Source: Cranoglanis bouderius (lineage: Eukaryota > Chordata > Actinopteri > Siluriformes > Cranoglanididae). Taken from it: a stretch of DNA of 64,000 nt. The notes under the pieces were generated by a model. It ran no database searches. It was not told the origin of the DNA and saw only the letters and a program-made list of their open reading frames with translations. The stretch's first letter is position 1. The number at the start of each line of letters is the position of its first letter. The DNA lies in the NCBI GenBank assembly GCA_023630585.1, contig CM042562.1, forward strand, positions 6,344,684 to 6,408,683. The letters are read 5' to 3'. Shown here piece by piece: positions 61,343 to 64,000 of this stretch. The translations under genes were made by a program, and so were the position numbers.

Positions 61343-64000
61343 TTGTACAATGTTTTGAATGGCTACACTCAATAACAATAGAAATCAAACATATTATATT
61401 TGAGTGTTTTCACTGAAATCTGGAAAACAAACAGTGAATAATAATAGTCAAGTAACTTAGCTTGAAGATATGCTAATTCCCATTACAAGTGAACAGTAAA
61501 TTCTATGTTAGCCACATTTTATTCTCTTAACTAAAGCTCAACCCAGTTTGCATTTATCATAGTGCTCTAGTGTTGAAATTTGAGTTCAGGATACACATTT
61601 CATTTCAGGTAGCTCTAGAAATGACATAGGACTGATATCCAGTAATGGGTAGATATTAGCTTGATTGGATATTGGAGGAAAAAAGAAGGAATCTCATCTG
61701 ATTTGATAATAAATCAAGCATGAAGTATTTTCTTGTAACACAGCGTAATGTAAAGTGACATTAAGTACATCACAACATAATAAAAGCAGCTTTAGTTTTC
61801 AAATCAACAGAGAGTAGCTAGCTATTTAGCTACATTTTACAGGAATTACAGTTCTTATATTTTAACAGGTCTTTTAATCTTTTATTGTCTTATTTTGTAC
61901 ACATTTGTTTGTTGTTTTGCTAAAGGTTTTTTGACTAAAAAGAGTTGCACTTTTATGTAAGTCACGGTAGATAGCTATGTATTTCTTCTTGCAAGGTAGT
62001 TGAGTGTTTGTGTTTTTGAGTATGGCAATTTGATAAGGGCATCTTAAGTAAAGCCCTTGAATTAAAAAGCACTCCTTTTATTAAAAAATATTGGATATCA
62101 CTATCGGTACTGGGAAAAAAATGATATCCTGTCATCTCTAGTTAGCTCAGCTAACTATTGTATAGGCCATATGGATGAACTTATGTATGTGAACAAATGG
62201 AATTGTACTTGCCTTGTTGAGCTTGAATGGATGGTTAATGGTTCTGCCTTAAATAGAAGTAGTCATTAATTATATAGGGCTATATCATCATATATTACAT
62301 ATTGAATATTGTACATAAAGTCTTTAAACTGTAGATACATTTTTGGCATTGAGGTTATCATTTCAATTGGTGTTTCAAACAACCACCTATGCACTTTCTA
62401 TGGATTAAGGTCTAGTGAGAGTAATATATTTTCTATTGTGCAGAGGTTTACACTAGAAGAACAGTAAGGTGTGTCTTTTGGGTCACACCACAGCTTCTCC
62501 TTATAACGTTTGAGACTGAAAAAGGCTTCTTTGTTCCACTTTTCTTTTGAACAAATACAGGATTGGCTCTTGATCCTCTTGCTCATTCCCAGGCGTATGA
62601 GTGTGTAATGGGATACTTTTCCTTTGTATCTTGCTGCATTCACAATGAGATTTCTCTCTCATGCTGCCTTATGAGACCTTGGTTTTGCCAGAGGTTTTGT
62701 TGCAGCCAGATTATGTAGAATATGTGCTTTGAATGGGAAGCAGGTGGTAGAATTAGAAAGTAGAATAACAGCTTGCTGGAAGTCAGGTCGAAAGCTGTGG
62801 CCAGGGAAAAGGTATTGATATAGACCAGTGAAATGTGTGTTTGTTTTAAAAACTAGTTCCTTTCATAGTTCTGCTTTTTTCTTTTCAATTGCCATAGCAC
62901 CATGGTCACAATGACTTACTGTCTGGATTGTTGTAGCTGCAGCTGCATTACAGCCCAGTGGGTTTCCAAATCTTTCTATCTGTGGTCTAATTCGCACAGT
63001 GAATACTGTACCTCTGGGGGCTTCCATGGGCCTGCATGTCTCCTGGGATCCCTCCACTATTAATGGCCCAGACACATTCAGCTAGCTGTAGGGAGGACCA
63101 TTGGCAAATTCAATATTGTGTTGTTATAAAAACATTTTTTTAGTCCTAGTCTCACAGCCAAAATGGGGGTTTGAAGCTGACCTTGAGTACAATCAATCAA
63201 TTGGTAGTTCATGAGGAATGTCCAAAATATCTGATTATTATTACAATGTGCAGGAATTATAGAGCACTCATTAACAAATACAAATATAGCTTCAAATGGC
63301 AATTATCAGGGTCCAAGCACCTTCAGCAAATATCGCCTGCAGTGGTTACATAGAAAAATAAAGATGACGTAGATGAACCTACTTAGCAAGTTTTGTGAGG
63401 ATTTCTCACAAAATGTAATAAGTGTGAAATGTCTGAAATTGTATGAAATGTTGCTGAAATGGATTTGGCTGAAGGCGGCCATGTTTTTGAAGTAACCCGA
63501 GAGAAATTAAAATCCGGTACAGATTAGCAGAACAATTCAGTGTACCACATAGCCTTTAATCTTAGCCCTGCCCTGCCCCCTATGTATGACAACACCCCAA
63601 ACTTTGCATATGACCTCAGAACAGTTTCCTGTATATACCTTTCAGGCTTTATGCAAATCCATTTAGCTAATCATGAGTTAAATCTGTTTGAGTAAATTAG
63701 GCTCCACCTCATAAGAACTGATTGACGTTTTACAAATGTCAACATTTCTGATCATTATTGGGGTTCACACTCTGCTGAGTAGTTTGGCACCAAATTTATG
63801 AAGTTAAACCAAAAATCCTAGGACTAGTTCGCAAAACTATTTTTTACATGTTATGCTAGTAATCATAAATTAGAGTGGGCTAAATGCTTCTTGAGGCTTT
63901 ATTTTGTATGGTAGAATCCAAGGAATCAGTGGCAAAAAGGATTTTCTTTGCAAGGCTTATGGTTCATGAGATATGGACCACAATGTAAAACCTTGTGCTA
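61343..64000. other. Non-coding stretch to the right edge
   Basis: AT-rich. At about 63290-64000 the sequence (GGGTCCAAGCACCTTCAGCA, GGCGGCCATGTTTTTGAAGT) resembles a dispersed fish repeat, from memory only. No gene was supported. Confidence 0.5.

Overview
The window is nuclear DNA from a vertebrate, almost certainly a teleost fish. The genes have GT-AG introns. The intergenic and intronic DNA is full of Tc1/mariner, hAT, TTAA-type (Kolobok-like) and Ty3-like LTR elements of fish type, plus very long CA, GA and TA microsatellites. Some dispersed repeats look typical of otophysan fishes (catfish/characin group), but that is only an impression. There is no prokaryotic gene organisation.

Layout. 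1-2451 is a degenerate CA-rich satellite. 2748-6099 is an old LTR retroelement. 6528-10026 (minus strand) holds three exons of an armadillo-repeat gene resembling RAP1GDS1, whose 3' part runs off the left edge. 12655-15400 (minus) is a complete compact gene: a non-coding first exon and three coding exons for a 428-residue protein. Its second half resembles the DNA-binding and dimerisation region of AP-2 transcription factors. 15.4-23.6 kb is intergenic and dominated by DNA-transposon remnants. 23.6-52.9 kb (plus) is the complete neurotrypsin gene prss12: 14 coding exons whose phases all join, encoding 839 residues as signal peptide, kringle, four SRCR domains and trypsin-like protease with an intact catalytic triad. 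Its introns carry a solo LTR, a second solo LTR, a 3.2-kb LTR element with perfect target duplications, a 1.4-kb Tc1 element, a hAT element and many microsatellites that abut splice sites. 52.9-64 kb is mostly non-coding. A CpG-rich patch near 55.9 kb looks like a promoter and first exon of another plus-strand gene.

The most unusual content is the LTR family seen at 2748-6099 and 38763-41922. Both copies encode a gag-like segment fused to a zinc finger that closely matches the N-terminal finger of methionine aminopeptidase 1 (METAP1), followed by coding minisatellites. This looks like host exon capture by a retroelement. The second most unusual item is the divergent AP-2-like gene.

The genes do not form a pathway. 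Neurotrypsin is a secreted synaptic protease, the AP-2-like protein is a predicted nuclear DNA-binding protein, and the RAP1GDS1-like protein is a predicted cytosolic small-GTPase chaperone or exchange factor. All calls rest on reading the sequence and recalled family features; no database search was run.
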